Shown here: piece by piece, positions 11,992 to 22,957 of the stretch
Position numbering within the stretch: the first letter of the stretch is position 1
How the letters are laid out: each line of letters starts with the position of its first letter
Source of the DNA: Erpobdella octoculata
Lineage: Eukaryota; Annelida; Clitellata; Hirudinida; Erpobdellidae
DNA length: 64,000 nucleotides
Assembly (NCBI GenBank): GCA_963978895.1
Contig: OZ022244.1
Span: 2,956,432-3,020,431 of the forward strand
Reading direction: 5' to 3'
Program-made: the position numbers and the translations under genes
Notes under the pieces: model-generated
What the model was told of the DNA's origin: nothing
Seen by the model: only the letters and a program-made list of their open reading frames with translations
Database searches by the model: none

Positions 11992-12533
11992 AGATTAAAG
12001 TTAAATCAGCTATGGCATGTGGTACGAACTTGTTCTCCATCCATTAATCCTATGTTTTTAAGCTTGTCAAAAGGCGAGTGTACTATGGTTCTAAATTGTA
12101 AAGTCCAAAAAACCAAAAACATTATTACCGATAGAGGTAACATTTTCACTATGTAAATTTGCAAGAACTTTTTTTTAATAAATACAGTTTTGCTTCTCTG
12201 TTAAAACCAATACGTTTTATATGCCATATGTTATCCAAATTGAGTTTTAGCTGCAAATATCAAAATTACTTCATAGTACCTCAGCTTTATTAATATTGAA
12301 ACGCAAGACTAGTAATAAAGTTAAAAAAATAAAAACAGTTGTGCAGTGTTTATTTAAATAGAATTTATATTAATTCGTAATTGATGTGTCTTAAATGTTT
12401 TACTTCTTAGCTATATTAAATTAATGGTGTTCATAATTTTGTAGTTGTAACAAAGCGTTACAATTTTACATTCATTTAAATATATTTTATTGTATTATTA
12501 TAAAAAATCTAAAAAACACCACTAAATCAGCAG

Positions 12534-12569
12534 AACACCACGAATTCGAAACAGCAAGACTCATAAATA
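12534..12569 (+). promoter_or_regulatory. Two-box module preceded by a second first-box
   Basis: CACCACGAATTCGAAA, then CATAAATA at 12,562; spacing 26 bp. A second CACCACTAAATC starts about 20 bp upstream without its own TATA box. Downstream is CTGCGCTCGTGGT. Confidence 0.45.
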
Positions 12570-12810
12570 ATCTCAATACCGTCGAATCTGCGCTCGTGGT
12601 TTAAACTCTATGTGATATGCTTAAAATGCGTGGTCACAGCAACTTAACACACTGAAACTAAAGTTACCAAATTTACCAAATGGAGCTAATAGCGGTATAC
12701 ATTTTGCTTCAACAGTTCTGATTGTTGGACACGAATTTTTTTGTTAAATTTAATAAAAACGCGCAAATAATTGAAAAGATTTGAAGGTGTTTTTGTGTGC
12801 CACCACACGG

Positions 12811-13012
12811 TGTACCGTATTTTAGCGCATATAAGCCGGGGCTTATACAATTATTTAAACACGTAAGAACCAACATGCGGCTTATAGACGGTCGCAGCCT
12901 ATTCAAGAACTTTTTTACATATAGTGCTGACACTGAGGTTCATTTTCTTAAAGTTTACATAGAATACAACTTAAAAACAAGCCATAGAATAAATGTAAAA
13001 TAATGTGATATT
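12811..13012. repeat. Palindrome-bearing DNA-transposon-like remnant
   Basis: Contains TACCGTATTTTAGCGCATA followed by the perfect palindrome TATAAGCC-GG-GGCTTATA at 12,830-12,847, then CGGCTTATAGACGG. Repeats starting TACCGTATTTT with GC-ATATAAG palindromes are typical ends of cut-and-paste element remnants in my experience; the family is not identified. A duplicate lies at about 38,104-38,300. Confidence 0.4.
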
Positions 13013-13242
13013 TAAAAAAATTATAAGTGTTCAATGTATACAGTTAGTTCATTGGCCGCGGGGGGCGGGCATTCTGAAGTTTTAAAATGGAAAGAAAGCC
13101 CGCCGCAGGCGAAAATGTTTTTGACTATCTTCAGTCTGCAGTCTTTTTTTTGGTCTCTTTAATAACTTAAATTTAATTTTATCCCAAAGTGGGGGGGGGG
13201 GGGGGCGATTGCCCCTAACGCCCCCTAGATCCGCCAATGATC

Positions 13243-13440
13243 CTCAGGAAGAGAGTCGAAATATCCTTTGGCTTGCAATGTTCATATATCATCAGCATAT
13301 TTGTGGCTAGACAAACCATATTCAAGGACAAGACCCTCCACCACAGCAACATAAAGCAAGAACAGCAGCGGAACGAGAACAGAGCCCTGCGGGCGTGATG
13401 AGCGTTTGTGTCCTGCCTGTCAGGTAGGATCAAATCCAAC
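13243..13440 (-). pseudogene. LINE reverse transcriptase fragment with YADD motif
   Basis: On the minus strand one frame reads GSVLVPLLFLLYVAVVEGLV and, shortly after, SSHKYADDI, then stops. This is the RT segment from motif B' (PQGSxLGPLLF) to the catalytic YxDD of CR1/L2-like LINEs. It is only about 50 residues, with a frame break just before GSV, so it is dead. It was duplicated with the block to 38,533-38,730. The G-run and GGCGGATCTAGGGGG-type sequence beside it (13,190-13,240) is repeated there too. Confidence 0.7.
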
Positions 13441-14245
13441 CATGTACAGTCTGACGGAGCATACCTACAAAATTACCAAGATAATTATTTGTTTATGATG
13501 AATTAATTTTTGTATTTGTCAAAGACAATTTAGACGATTTCTATGTTTGAATGTTCTGTTTGAATGTTCCAGCTTTTTAGCTGCAATACAAATAAAAAGT
13601 TATATCATATATCTAAGTGTTTATGTGGCGCGAAACAAGTGCCCGTGTACTATTTTCGGGCTTGAGTCAAAGAGCACATGACTTTTTCGTGTACATGGCT
13701 CGATTTACTTCTATTTAGCAACTGCTACTGCGCAATAGTTGGACATGCCGAATAATGAGATAAAACTCACTGATTAAAGTGCTGCTGCTGGACTTTCTAT
13801 ACCTCTCTGCCCATGCTGATTACTTGATTACTCCGTTAAACCAAAGTTGTTTACTTTTAAACGACTCTTTTAAGTCGAAATAGTTTTACAAAAAGTTTAT
13901 TGATAGGATCGAGTTTGAGATTTGGATAATATTTCATTAGGACAAAAATAATTTCAAAATTCAATCATAGAACTATTAGAAATGGAAATATGATACTATA
14001 ATTTGTTGTACATATCACAAAGTATTAGATAAAATTGAATCCCCTTTAATTAATTCATTTTTGTGGTACGTTATATAAATTTGACAGTTGAGTAGCTCTT
14101 GTTTGCCACGTTCTGTTTATTAACACAACGTGCCAAAAGCAAAAAACAGCTGAGTTTTTTTAAATGACGATTGAATAAAATAGAACTACATTTAAAATTG
14201 TGCTTGAGCTACTAGTATTATAAATTGTTTAAAACAGAATATCGG

Positions 14246-14283
14246 AAAACACCACTGACCGAAAGATCACAACAGCATAAATA
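14246..14283 (+). promoter_or_regulatory. Two-box module with SINE inserted 24 bp downstream
   Basis: CACCACTGACCGAAAG, then CATAAATA at 14,276; spacing 26 bp. The target duplication AAAGGTTTGC (14,298-14,307) ends 24 bp past the TATA box and is followed by a SINE. Confidence 0.55.
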
Positions 14284-14307
14284 ACCGATGTTATTCTAAA
14301 GGTTTGC

Positions 14308-14495
14308 TCAACTCTGCCTCGCTAATTGCGAGCCAGTCCCAAGCCTGGAGAAAGGAGGAGGGAAAAGTAAGAAGGATCAAATTCTGATTCACGACAGGAA
14401 GTGCTTTAGTCTAGAATTCCTACATACAGCCATTAGAGTCTTAAAACACTTGGTGTAAAGGACTATAAACTATTATAAAAAAAAAAAAAAAAAAT
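14308..14495 (+). mobile_element. SINE-like retroposon (family S), copy 1
   Basis: Starts TCAACTCTGCCTCGCTAATT, contains GCGAGCCAGTCCCAAGCC and GGAGAAAGGAGGAGGG, and ends CTATAAACTATTATA plus an A-run. It is flanked by the 10-bp duplication AAAGGTTTGC at 14,298 and 14,496. The matching position in duplicate copy 2 (near 39,590) has one AAAGGTTTGC and no SINE, so it inserted after the block duplicated. No Pol III A or B box recognised. Confidence 0.85.
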
Positions 14496-14620
14496 AAAGG
14501 TTTGCGTGCGTTTATCAATTTTTTCAGTTTAAGTACTTGTTTATCAGCGATTACAACTTCTTGTCATTTTAGGGCTATAATTGTTAGTCGATTCGATCAA
14601 AGAGAATTGTTTCATATTGT

Positions 14621-15105
14621 TTAATTTTATAAGATAAATCTTTAATTTTATAAGATAAATCTTTAATTTTATAAGATAAATCTTTAATTTTATAAGATAA
14701 ATCTTTAATTTTATAAGATAAATCTTTAATTTTATAAGATAAATCTTTAATTTTATAAGATAAATCTTTAATTTTATAAGATAAATCTTTAATTTTATAA
14801 GATAAATCTTTAATTTTATAAGATAAATCTTTAATTTTATAAGATAAATCTTTAATTTTATAAGATAAATCTTTAATTTTATAAGATAAATCTTTAATTT
14901 TATAAGATAAATCTTTAATTTTATAAGATAAATCTTTAATTTTATAAGATAAATCTTTAATTTTATAAGATAAATCTTTAATTTTATAAGATAAATCTTT
15001 AATTTTATAAGATAAATCTTTAATTTTATAAGATAAATCTTTAATTTTATAAGATAAATCTTTAATTTTATAAGATAAATCTTTAATTTTATAAGATAAA
15101 TCTTT
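14621..15105. repeat. 21-bp minisatellite, 23 units
   Basis: Unit TTAATTTTATAAGATAAATCT, nearly invariant. The minus-strand frame is open because 21 is divisible by three and the unit lacks stops; it reads KDLSYKI over and over, which I take as coincidental rather than a protein. The related locus at 18,747 has a single unit and the duplicate at 39,713 has 13. Confidence 0.97.
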
Positions 15106-15583
15106 CAAGCGTGCGACTTCACAACTTTCGATGGTACGTGATTTGCCTACTATAGGGTAACGGATAATCAGGATTCGATTCCGTAGAGGAAGTATGAGAC
15201 ACGGCTACCATATTAAAGGAAGGCAGCAGGCGCGCAAATTACTCATTCCAAATTCAGGGAGGTAGTGGCAAAAAATAACCATTAGCTAAGCAATTACAGT
15301 TGCTGTATTAAGCTTTTTTAAATCGTCAATTACGGACGCTTTTGTGTTGAAGTGATAAAAAATCGCAACTCACTGTCTAATTCAATCCAAACCTAATTTT
15401 CTTTTTAAATTAATTAAATAGTTAATTAAATAGTTCTTGGTGCAGCGGCTGTGCTCCAAGTTTATCTTCAGATTTAAAAATAAGACACGCATATAATAAT
15501 TTTCAATGTTTTCACAGAAATTATAATTTATTATTTGCAAAAGTATATATAATTATATTTTATCATTATTTGAAGAACTTAGC

Positions 15584-15621
15584 AAATCACTCCAGATTCA
15601 AAACAACAAAAATCATAAATA
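15584..15621 (+). promoter_or_regulatory. Two-box module, altered first box
   Basis: CACTCCAGATTCAAAA, then CATAAATA at 15,614; spacing 26 bp even though the first box has lost CACCACTG. A sister copy at 19,220-19,257 also has 26 bp. Confidence 0.4.
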
Positions 15622-17502
15622 ATTTCAATACATATTTGGATACTTTGAATAATAATTTGGATAACTCAGCAACTCATGCATTCTTGTGATATGCAATAAT
15701 GTGCATTAAAATAATTCCAAATGTCTGAAACAAATAAACATAATTCTATTAGATTCATTCAATGCTGGTTTAGGTTTTTGCAATTAAATTTTCCACATTT
15801 GAAAAAATGTGTTTTCAATGTTCGTTTTGAAAATGTTGTTTCATCACAACAACGATACGTTATGAAAACAACTTTAATAGGAAACACAACACACCATTCA
15901 ACAAACCAGTCACAGGATAAAAAAAAACAATGACATCATCCATTGTTAAACATGTTTTAAACAATCTATAAATTTAAAAAAATAAGGTTTAAAAGCATGA
16001 TAATTGGGGCAAACGGCTAAGAAGTGGTCACAATTTCATGAAATACTACTTATTTGATGTCAGCTTTAGTAATACTTGAATCGAATTATGATTTGATGTT
16101 TCCACAACCCGATTTATAGGGCAAACTACTAGAAGACTATTTGTCGGATGTTTGTTTTTAGTAATAATAGTACAAAAAAACTCAGAGTAAAAACCTTTGG
16201 ATGTGTTTTGTAGTGTTCTTTTCCAAATTGTTTTTATAATAAAAGGCCCGGTTCAATCTATAAATTTAAAATAGAACTACAGGTTAAGGTTTAGTTAAAA
16301 AAATATCATTTTTAGTTATACTCTAAATAATTGGATTTTATGTTTATTGAAACAAAGAAAACGGTTTAGATTTATTTATAATTAACGTGTTTTTATGACC
16401 AGCGATATTTCAGAAATTATTTAATAAAAATATATTTTATGAAAACTAAAATTTAGGAAAAGCAGGATAAGCTCAAGGATTGTTTTGTTCTTTAAAAAGT
16501 CAACAAATAAAAAGTTATAGAAACATTTTGGAAAACTTAACTACCCCTCCTCCGGTTATCTTAAAAGCTTGGTAAATAAAAAAAACATATTTTTCAATTT
16601 TCATTTTTTTATAAACATTTTCTACAGTAGCCAAAAATAGAAAAATAAAACATTAAAGTGATATTCGTTGTCTTCTGCAAATCTTTGGTTATAATAAAAA
16701 TTGTTACTAAAACCAGTTAGGCTTTATAAATAACTAAATAAACGATTTTTAGGGACATAATAGTTAAGAAAATTATACGACTGAACTTGTTATAAAAATC
16801 TCTATCTGACGGTATAGTTTTTTGTCTGTTTTAGTAAATATTTGTAGCGTTATTAGTAAAAAATACAAATTCAATTTTGTTGTTGTGAGCCACTCCTTCG
16901 AGTCGAATTGGCGATATTAGTGAAGAACACGAATTCAGTATTGTTGTTGTGAGTCACTCTTTCGAGTCGAATTGGCAACTGCTACTGCGCAATAGTTGGA
17001 CATGTCGGAATATGAGATAAAACTAACTGATTAAAGTGCTGCTCTGGACTTTCTATACCTCTCTGCCCATGCTGATTACTTGATTACTCCTTTAAACCAA
17101 AGTCGTTTACTTTTAAATGACTCTTTTAAGTCGAAATAGTTTTAAAAAAAAATTTATTGATAGGATCGAGTTTGAAATTTGGATAATATTTCATTAGGAC
17201 AAAAATAATTTCAAAATTCAGTCATAAAACTATTAGAAATGGAAATATGATACTATAATTTGTTGTACATATCACAAAGTTTGAGATAAAATTGAATCCC
17301 TTTTAATTCGTTCATTTTTGTGGTACGTTATATAAATTTGACAGTTGTGTAGCTCTTGTTTGCCACGTTCTGTTTATTAACACAACGTGCCAAAACCAAA
17401 AAACAGCTGAGTTTTTTTTAAATGGCGATTGAATAAAATAGAACTATACCTAAAATTGTGCTTGAGCTACTAGTATTATAAATTGTTTAAACAGAATATC
17501 GG

Positions 17503-17540
17503 AAAACACCACTGACCGAAAGATCACAACAGCATAAATA
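17503..17540 (+). promoter_or_regulatory. Two-box module
   Basis: Same boxes as 14,246, from the internal older duplication. It is followed by GGTTTGCGTGC and then sequence unrelated to that after 14,283, so homology breaks about 35 bp past the TATA box. Confidence 0.5.
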
Positions 17541-17897
17541 ACCGATGTTATTCTAAAGGTTTGCGTGCTTTAGCTAGGACAGTTTTATTTTTGTTATCTT
17601 GTTAGATTTATTGACAGGGCATAACTGCTACTACAAAGTGCTTTAGTCGATAGATGTAAACGTTTAACTTATTAAATGCAATATCAAATAATGAATTTTA
17701 ATTAATGTATCAGCAAGATTACATGCGTAAGTTTCAGTAATCATTTGAATATTGAAAAACAAATTAAGTACCAATATTAAATATGGCATTTTATAAGTTG
17801 CAATTTGTTGAAATAAAAACAAGAATTATGTTTTCAAAGTTGTTTTTGTGTTATTTAATATTTACTATGAAACAAATTTACTAATTATAAATCTTCA

Positions 17898-17935
17898 AAA
17901 ACACCCCTAGTTCAAAGCAACGGATTTAATAAGTA
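17898..17935 (+). promoter_or_regulatory. Two-box module with two stacked SINEs downstream
   Basis: CACCCCTAGTTCAAAG, then AATAAGTA at 17,928; spacing 26 bp. The site TTAGATTGCAG (17,948-17,958) ends 23 bp past the TATA box. Confidence 0.5.
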
Positions 17936-17958
17936 GTGTATAAAAGCTTAGATTGCAG

Positions 17959-18319
17959 AAACTCCGCCTTGTATTTGCAAGCCAGTCCCAAGCCTGGAGA
18001 AAGGAGGAGGGAAAGGTTAAATAGAACAAATTATGATCCAAGAGAGGAAGTACTTAGGTGCTTCCTACATACAGCCATTTCAGTTTTAAAACACCTGGTG
18101 TAAAGGACTATAAACTATTATAAAAAAAAAAAATTAGATTGCAGAACTCCGCCTTGCTAATTGCGAGCCAGTCCCAAGCCTGGAGAAAGGAGGAGGGAAA
18201 AGTTAAAAGGATCAAATTATGATCTACAACAGGAAGTACTTAGCTGCTTCCTACATACAGACATTTCAGTCTTAAAACACATGGTGTAAAGGACTATAAA
18301 CTATTATAAAAAAAAAAAA
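17959..18319 (+). mobile_element. Two SINE-like retroposons (family S) in tandem at one target site
   Basis: The first copy is 17,959-18,133 and the second 18,145-18,319. TTAGATTGCAG occurs before, between and after them (17,948; 18,134; 18,320). This pattern is expected if the second SINE inserted into the target copy left by the first. The copies differ at several positions (TTGTATTTGCAAGCC versus TTGCTAATTGCGAGCC), so they are independent insertions or old duplicates. Confidence 0.85.
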
Positions 18320-18530
18320 TTAGATTGCAGCTGCTTGAAGTGCAAATTTCAAGGAATGAAGCATTATTATTATTAGCATTTGTTGGTCTTAATTTGTAAT
18401 TAATAAATAATATAGCGTCCGAAGTACATATCATTTATGTTCCAATAGCCGGATTAATCGGTTGTGTTTATTTATTGAAATCTGAAATTAATTTATAAGA
18501 ACTTTATACACATTATTTTTTTGAAATTAC

Positions 18531-18567
18531 CAACACCACCAATTAAAAAAAACAAATATTATAAGTA
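18531..18567 (+). promoter_or_regulatory. Degenerate two-box module
   Basis: CACCACCAATTAAAAA, then TATAAGTA at 18,560; spacing 26 bp despite the degraded A-rich middle. Confidence 0.4.
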
Positions 18568-19720
18568 AACTCAAATGATTTAAGTCAGAGCACGTTGACA
18601 AAAGAGTAGATCCTCTTTAGAATAGTAATATATATTTCGTAAATCTATCATTTTAATTCTTTGTTTATCAGCGATTACAACTTTTTGTCATTTGAGGGCT
18701 ATAATCGTTAGTCGATTCGATCAAAGAAGAATTGCTTCATATTGTTTAATTTTATAAGATAAATCTTTCAAGCGTGCGACTTAACAACTTTTGATGGTAC
18801 GTGATTTGCCTACCATAGGGTAACGGATAATCAGGATTTGATTCCGTAGAGGAAGTATGAGACACGGCTACCATATAAAAGAAAAGCAGCAGGCGCGCAA
18901 ATTGCCCATTCTAAATTCAAGGAGGTAGTGGCAAAAAATAACCATTAGCTAAGCAATTACAGTTGCTGTATTAAGCTTTTTTAAATCGTCAATTACGGAC
19001 GCTTTTGTGTTGAAGTGAAAAAAAAATCGCAACTCGCTGTCTAATTCAATCCAAACCTAACTTAAATAGTTCTTGGTGCAGCAACTGTGCTCCAAGTGTG
19101 TCTTCAGATTTAAAGATACGACACGTATATAATAATTTTCAATGTTTTCACAGAAATTATAAATTATTATTTGCAAAAGTATATATAATTATTTTTTATC
19201 ATCATTTGAAGAATTTAGCAAATCACTCCAGATTCAAAACAACAAAAATCATAAATAATTTCAATACATATTTGGATATTTTGAATAATAATTTGGATAC
19301 TCAACTCAACGAATCATGAATTCTTGTGCATTAAAATAATGTATTGATTAGTAGCGTCCAAATGTCTGAAAAGAATAAACACAATTCTATTAGATTCAGT
19401 CAATGCTGGTTTAGGTTTTTGGTCGTCGTTATAAAAATTGCAATTAAATTCTCCACGTTTTTTATTGTTATAACTATTTATGTTTTATGTTTATATTTAT
19501 GTTTAAGTTTTATGTTTTTGTTCCTCCTTTAGAATTTGCTGAATTTTTTTTCATCAGCGCCTCAGTCGTGTTTTTGTTATATGGCGCTTTGCAAATAAAT
19601 AAATAAAAAAAAATTACTAACAAGCTGCAACACAAAAAACCTGTTAAGAACGCTAAACAATTTATTTATTTTGTTTTGTATTTAGTATCACAAATAGGTA
19701 AAAAAAATTAAGACTTTGCA

Positions 19721-19757
19721 AAAACACCACTGACTGTAATGTAATAACTACATAAAA
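19721..19757 (+). promoter_or_regulatory. Two-box module
   Basis: CACCACTGACTGTAAT, then CATAAAAA at 19,751; spacing 26 bp. Confidence 0.45.
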
Positions 19758-20314
19758 AGTGCATAGCTCTGTTGATTGTGAGAAAGGTTCGGGTTCATAT
19801 ATAATTTGCCTAAACCCTTTTCATTATAAATAATAAATATATGAAAGTCGTCTGTGCCGGAGACGGAGCTGGTCGGTTAAAGATCCAGGCTGAGATAGAG
19901 CTATTGAATTTTGTTTTTTAGTAAAAGTGCGCAAATTCTAAAAATTGAAAATTTCTTAACAAATTGCAGACAAATGGCATATGTATAATTAAAAACACAC
20001 TGCGTAAAAAAGCTGCATAATTGTAGGTACTACAAGTTTTGTTTATAAAACTATAAAGAAATTTCTTTACTCCAAAACATTGAAAAATCACCATTATCTT
20101 AACAAAATTCATAATTTTCAAACTTGGAATACATTAGACATGTTTTATTTTTCTATAAAATTAGTTGATCACTCAATGTGCAACAAACCACAATACAAGG
20201 ACAGTTAATCGCTTTCTAACAAACTGTAACAATAGAAACCTGCATAGAATACTAAAAGTTTATTTGTTTTATTTGTTCTAGTGTTAAAAATAAAAATTTG
20301 TTTTATTTATTTGT

Positions 20315-20352
20315 AAAAACACCAATAATTAAAATGCAACAACAACATAAGA
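20315..20352 (+). promoter_or_regulatory. Two-box module
   Basis: CACCAATAATTAAAAT, then CATAAGAA at 20,346; spacing 26 bp. A related weaker copy lies at 20,651 (CAGCACTGAGTCAAGG, TATAACAA, spacing 26), and a degraded one at 20,780 with only about 22 bp. Confidence 0.45.
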
Positions 20353-20869
20353 AGCCACGGCAACCTGTGACAACAGCCAGCGGTTATTAAAATATCACAG
20401 TCTGTTTATTTAAAATATTCCTGTATCTTGCTATATTACCAACTTGGTTTTTGTATTACAAGGATGAATAAAAACGATGAGATAATTTGTTCTTTTATTT
20501 TTTGTAAATGTATTATTACTATTTTATAAAATGTTTTTTTGTACATATATTTTAATTAATAAATTGTTATAAATGAGGTTTTTTTTTAAATTACCGCTTC
20601 TTTAATAAAAAAGGGAAATAGATTTTTCGAATTTATTTTAAAGCCCAATCAAAACAGCACTGAGTCAAGGCAAGCAACCTTATAACAATAAAAATCTTTT
20701 TAGAATACTGAAGAGTTCAATTGTTTTATTTGTTTATAGTGTTAAAAATAAAAATTAAACTTTTCATTTTATTACTTTATTACCCATTGAATTGCAACAA
20801 CTACATAAAAAGCCACACCAACCTGTGCAAGCAGCAACCTGTCTCGTGAAGTGTTTTCTGATTCTGTTT

Positions 20870-21290
20870 TTTAGGCTTCTTTGAGGCGTCGGTGTTGTCG
20901 TACCACTGCACCGTTGGCCTGTGGGTGGTAGGCAGTTACACGTTTTTGTTCATCCACCCCAAGCTTCGCAACTACTTTTTTCAAGAGAAGTGATTTGAAG
21001 TGTGATCTACGATCGGAGATGAGAAGGTCTGATACACCATGTTGAGAGATCCATTACATGAGGGCTGTAAATGCTGCTTCTGCCGTAGCTACAGACGTGG
21101 GGTGAGACGCAAACCATCGTGTTGTTCGATCAAAGATTGTAACAAGATATCGCTTGTTGTTGTTTGGTGGAAGTGGTCCAACAAAATCGATATGTACTGC
21201 AGCAAACTTCTCATGCTGTCCCATATGTTTATATGGTGGCTTAATGTGTTTGGTGATTTTGGTTGCTTGACAATCGCGACATTGCTTCAC
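20870..21290 (-). pseudogene. Ty3/gypsy integrase fragment, copy 1
   Basis: The minus strand reads KQCRDCQATKITKHIKPPYK (the CxxC half of the integrase zinc finger), then HIDFVGPLPPNNNKRYLVTI and FDRTTRW, part of the DDE core with its first Asp. After an in-frame stop near 21,054 it continues with HGVSDLLISDRRSHFKS and VTAYHPQANG, the segment holding the second Asp. The catalytic Glu region is changed or lost. Other copies are at 45,992-46,412 and 61,656-62,060, all with a stop at the same place, so the lesion predates the duplications. Confidence 0.85.
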
Positions 21291-21569
21291 TCGCTGTTTT
21301 TTTTATATTTAGTCATGTTATTAGTGTCTCTGTTTTGCTTTATATTGTTACAAAGTAAGTTATCAAAGTTAAACAACAAATGTGCAAAGCTTATTTAAAT
21401 AAAAGTGATATAAGATAATGATTCATGTGTTTCATATTATTCACTTCTAAACTGTACACAAATTAATTTTAGTCATATTATTGTAATTATAATTAAAAGT
21501 TATTTTTTTGCATTCATTCAAATATTTTATGTTACATTTTTTCATATTTAAATAGATTCTAAATAATAA

Positions 21570-21609
21570 AAAACAACCATTGATTCAAAACAACGATAAC
21601 CATAACTTA
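21570..21609 (+). promoter_or_regulatory. Two-box module, degraded
   Basis: AACCATTGATTCAAAA, then CATAACTT at 21,601; spacing 26 bp. Confidence 0.4.
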
Positions 21610-21974
21610 GATTACCAAAATTTTCCGTTTACACACTCAGTTGTGTTTTGAAAGTTTGGGAAAAAGTTCATTTGTGTGCAGCAATAACTTAAATGCAAAT
21701 TTTATTTCAGCTGTATATATAACAAGTTGATGAAATCATGCATAATTACTGAAGTTCTATTTGAAAAAAAAATATGCAAATTTTTTTTAATGTTTTAGCT
21801 AACCAATAGTTTTGAAATTTTAATATAACTGATAAAACAAATTCATTGTTTTTTTTTAATTTAATTAATTTTTAATTCAAAAACCTTATGATACAGATCT
21901 AATGCAAAAACCCTATCTCTTTACGAAGTCTAGTTTTTAGTTTTTATTTTCCCATACAGATTTTAAATAATAAA

Positions 21975-22012
21975 AAAACACCACTGATTCAAAACGACGA
22001 CAACCATAAGTA
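21975..22012 (+). promoter_or_regulatory. Two-box module with SINE inserted 26 bp downstream
   Basis: CACCACTGATTCAAAA, then CATAAGTA at 22,005; spacing 26 bp. The best match to the family consensus. The target CTAATTTGCGCTT (22,026-22,038) ends 26 bp past the TATA box. Confidence 0.55.
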
Positions 22013-22038
22013 ATCTAACAACCAGCTAATTTGCGCTT

Positions 22039-22196
22039 AACTCCGCCTCGCTAATTGCGAGCCAGTCCCAAGCCTGGAGAAAGGAGGAGGGAAAAGTAAA
22101 AAGGATCAAATTCTGATCCACGACAGGAAGTATTCAAGTGCTTCCTACATACAGTTATTAGAGTCTTAAAACACCTGGTGTAAAGGACTATAAACT

Positions 22197-22235
<39 letters not shown>
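22039..22235 (+). mobile_element. SINE-like retroposon (family S)
   Basis: Starts AACTCCGCCTCGCTAATT and ends in an A-run of more than 30. The 13-bp duplication CTAATTTGCGCTT lies at 22,026 and 22,236. It is absent from duplicate copy 2 (near 47,165), so it inserted after the block duplication. Confidence 0.88.
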
Positions 22236-22237
<2 letters not shown>

Positions 22238-22386
22238 AATTTGCGCTTGCGGTAGCTCTGACGTACTCTCCTTCTCGAGTGGCGTGTTCAAAAAAATTTA
22301 AACGACTAAGATTCTAACATTTTGTTATCTATCGAATTATTTAAGTTACAAGCTAAGAGTCCTGGTTTATTTACTGTAATGGAAAA

Positions 22387-22445
22387 ACTCAGCATCGCCT
22401 AATTTCTTTGGCGAAGTTGTACCACGCAGTTGTCATCAACTTTAA
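22387..22445 (+). repeat. Conserved hairpin-rich block
   Basis: Contains CGCC-TAATTTCTTT-GGCG and GTTGTACCACGCAGTTGTCA. The block is kept with few changes at 47,311-47,371 and 62,958-63,017 while surrounding sequence drifts. It could be a structured RNA or just a young stretch; nothing else supports function. Confidence 0.3.
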
Positions 22446-22663
22446 ATTAAACAACTTTGTATTTCTTAATGTTATTTTGTATTTTAATTAAATTTGAAAA
22501 AGTGTGTTTAAAATAGATGATATACAAATAATAAATTTTAAGAATATTAGTGAATTAGCATACAGTTTGATGATTTAATAAGGAATAGGAATCACCAAGT
22601 AAACCAACCGTTAACTGCAAAGGCGGAGAATAAAACTTATATGTTCATTATAATAATTATTTA

Positions 22664-22957
22664 TCTATAAATGTATTTTTTTGCAGTTCCTTCTACTCTA
22701 CTTTGCAGTACAACATTTGCAATTCTGTTCTTATCCATCCGTAACAGATGTCCTAGCCATTGATGTTGTCTTTGATGTACTCGTTGAACGATTGTTTGGA
22801 TGTGATTGAGAGCCATGTCTTCATTCTTCAACCTGTCCATGATGTGAACTCCTAAAATTTGTGATGTCAAAATGTCAAAGCAATTGACCCAGAATTTTCG
22901 GAAATCATCGATTTGGAACAATCGAAGAGTACCACTTTTATCTAGCACATGATGCAA
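22664..22957 (-). pseudogene. LINE C-terminal remnant
   Basis: The minus strand reads QRVHQRQHQWLGHLLRMDKN and RIANVVLQSR, matching the WxGHxxRM-x-RIP segment near the C-terminus of RTE/L1-like LINE proteins. It lacks the RT domain and a start codon of its own. It occurs where copy 1 stops matching copy 2, so it may mark the insertion that ended the homology. Confidence 0.6.

Larger units (their letters stand above)
8049..22660. repeat. Segmental duplication, copy 1 (about 14.6 kb)
   Basis: This block matches 32,953-47,610 almost base for base over most of its length, with an offset near 24.9 kb. Identity starts at ACGCGTTTxTTTATTTC and fades after the shared TATATGTTCATTxTAATAA. Copy-specific changes include SINE insertions at 14,308 and 22,039 that are absent from copy 2, and minisatellite length. 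The block carries no intact gene. Besides the relics listed separately, it is AT-rich DNA with two-box modules. Older duplications inside it pair 13,740-15,950 with 16,970-19,430. Confidence 0.9.

Noticed and set aside
14584..15108. Repetitive protein of KDLSYKI units
   Set aside because: Product of a stop-free 21-bp minisatellite; unit number changes freely and the single-unit locus has no gene around it.
21039..21398. 119-codon plus-strand frame overlapping the integrase relic
   Set aside because: It is the antisense shadow of the gypsy integrase frame; only its last part overlaps the hydrophobic frame discussed in the findings.
22036..22300. Downstream GCGCTTGCGGTAGC as a decayed U6 snRNA 5' stem
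   Set aside because: A loose resemblance to the U6 5' hairpin over about 15 bases; no U6 core sequence follows, so it is not supported.
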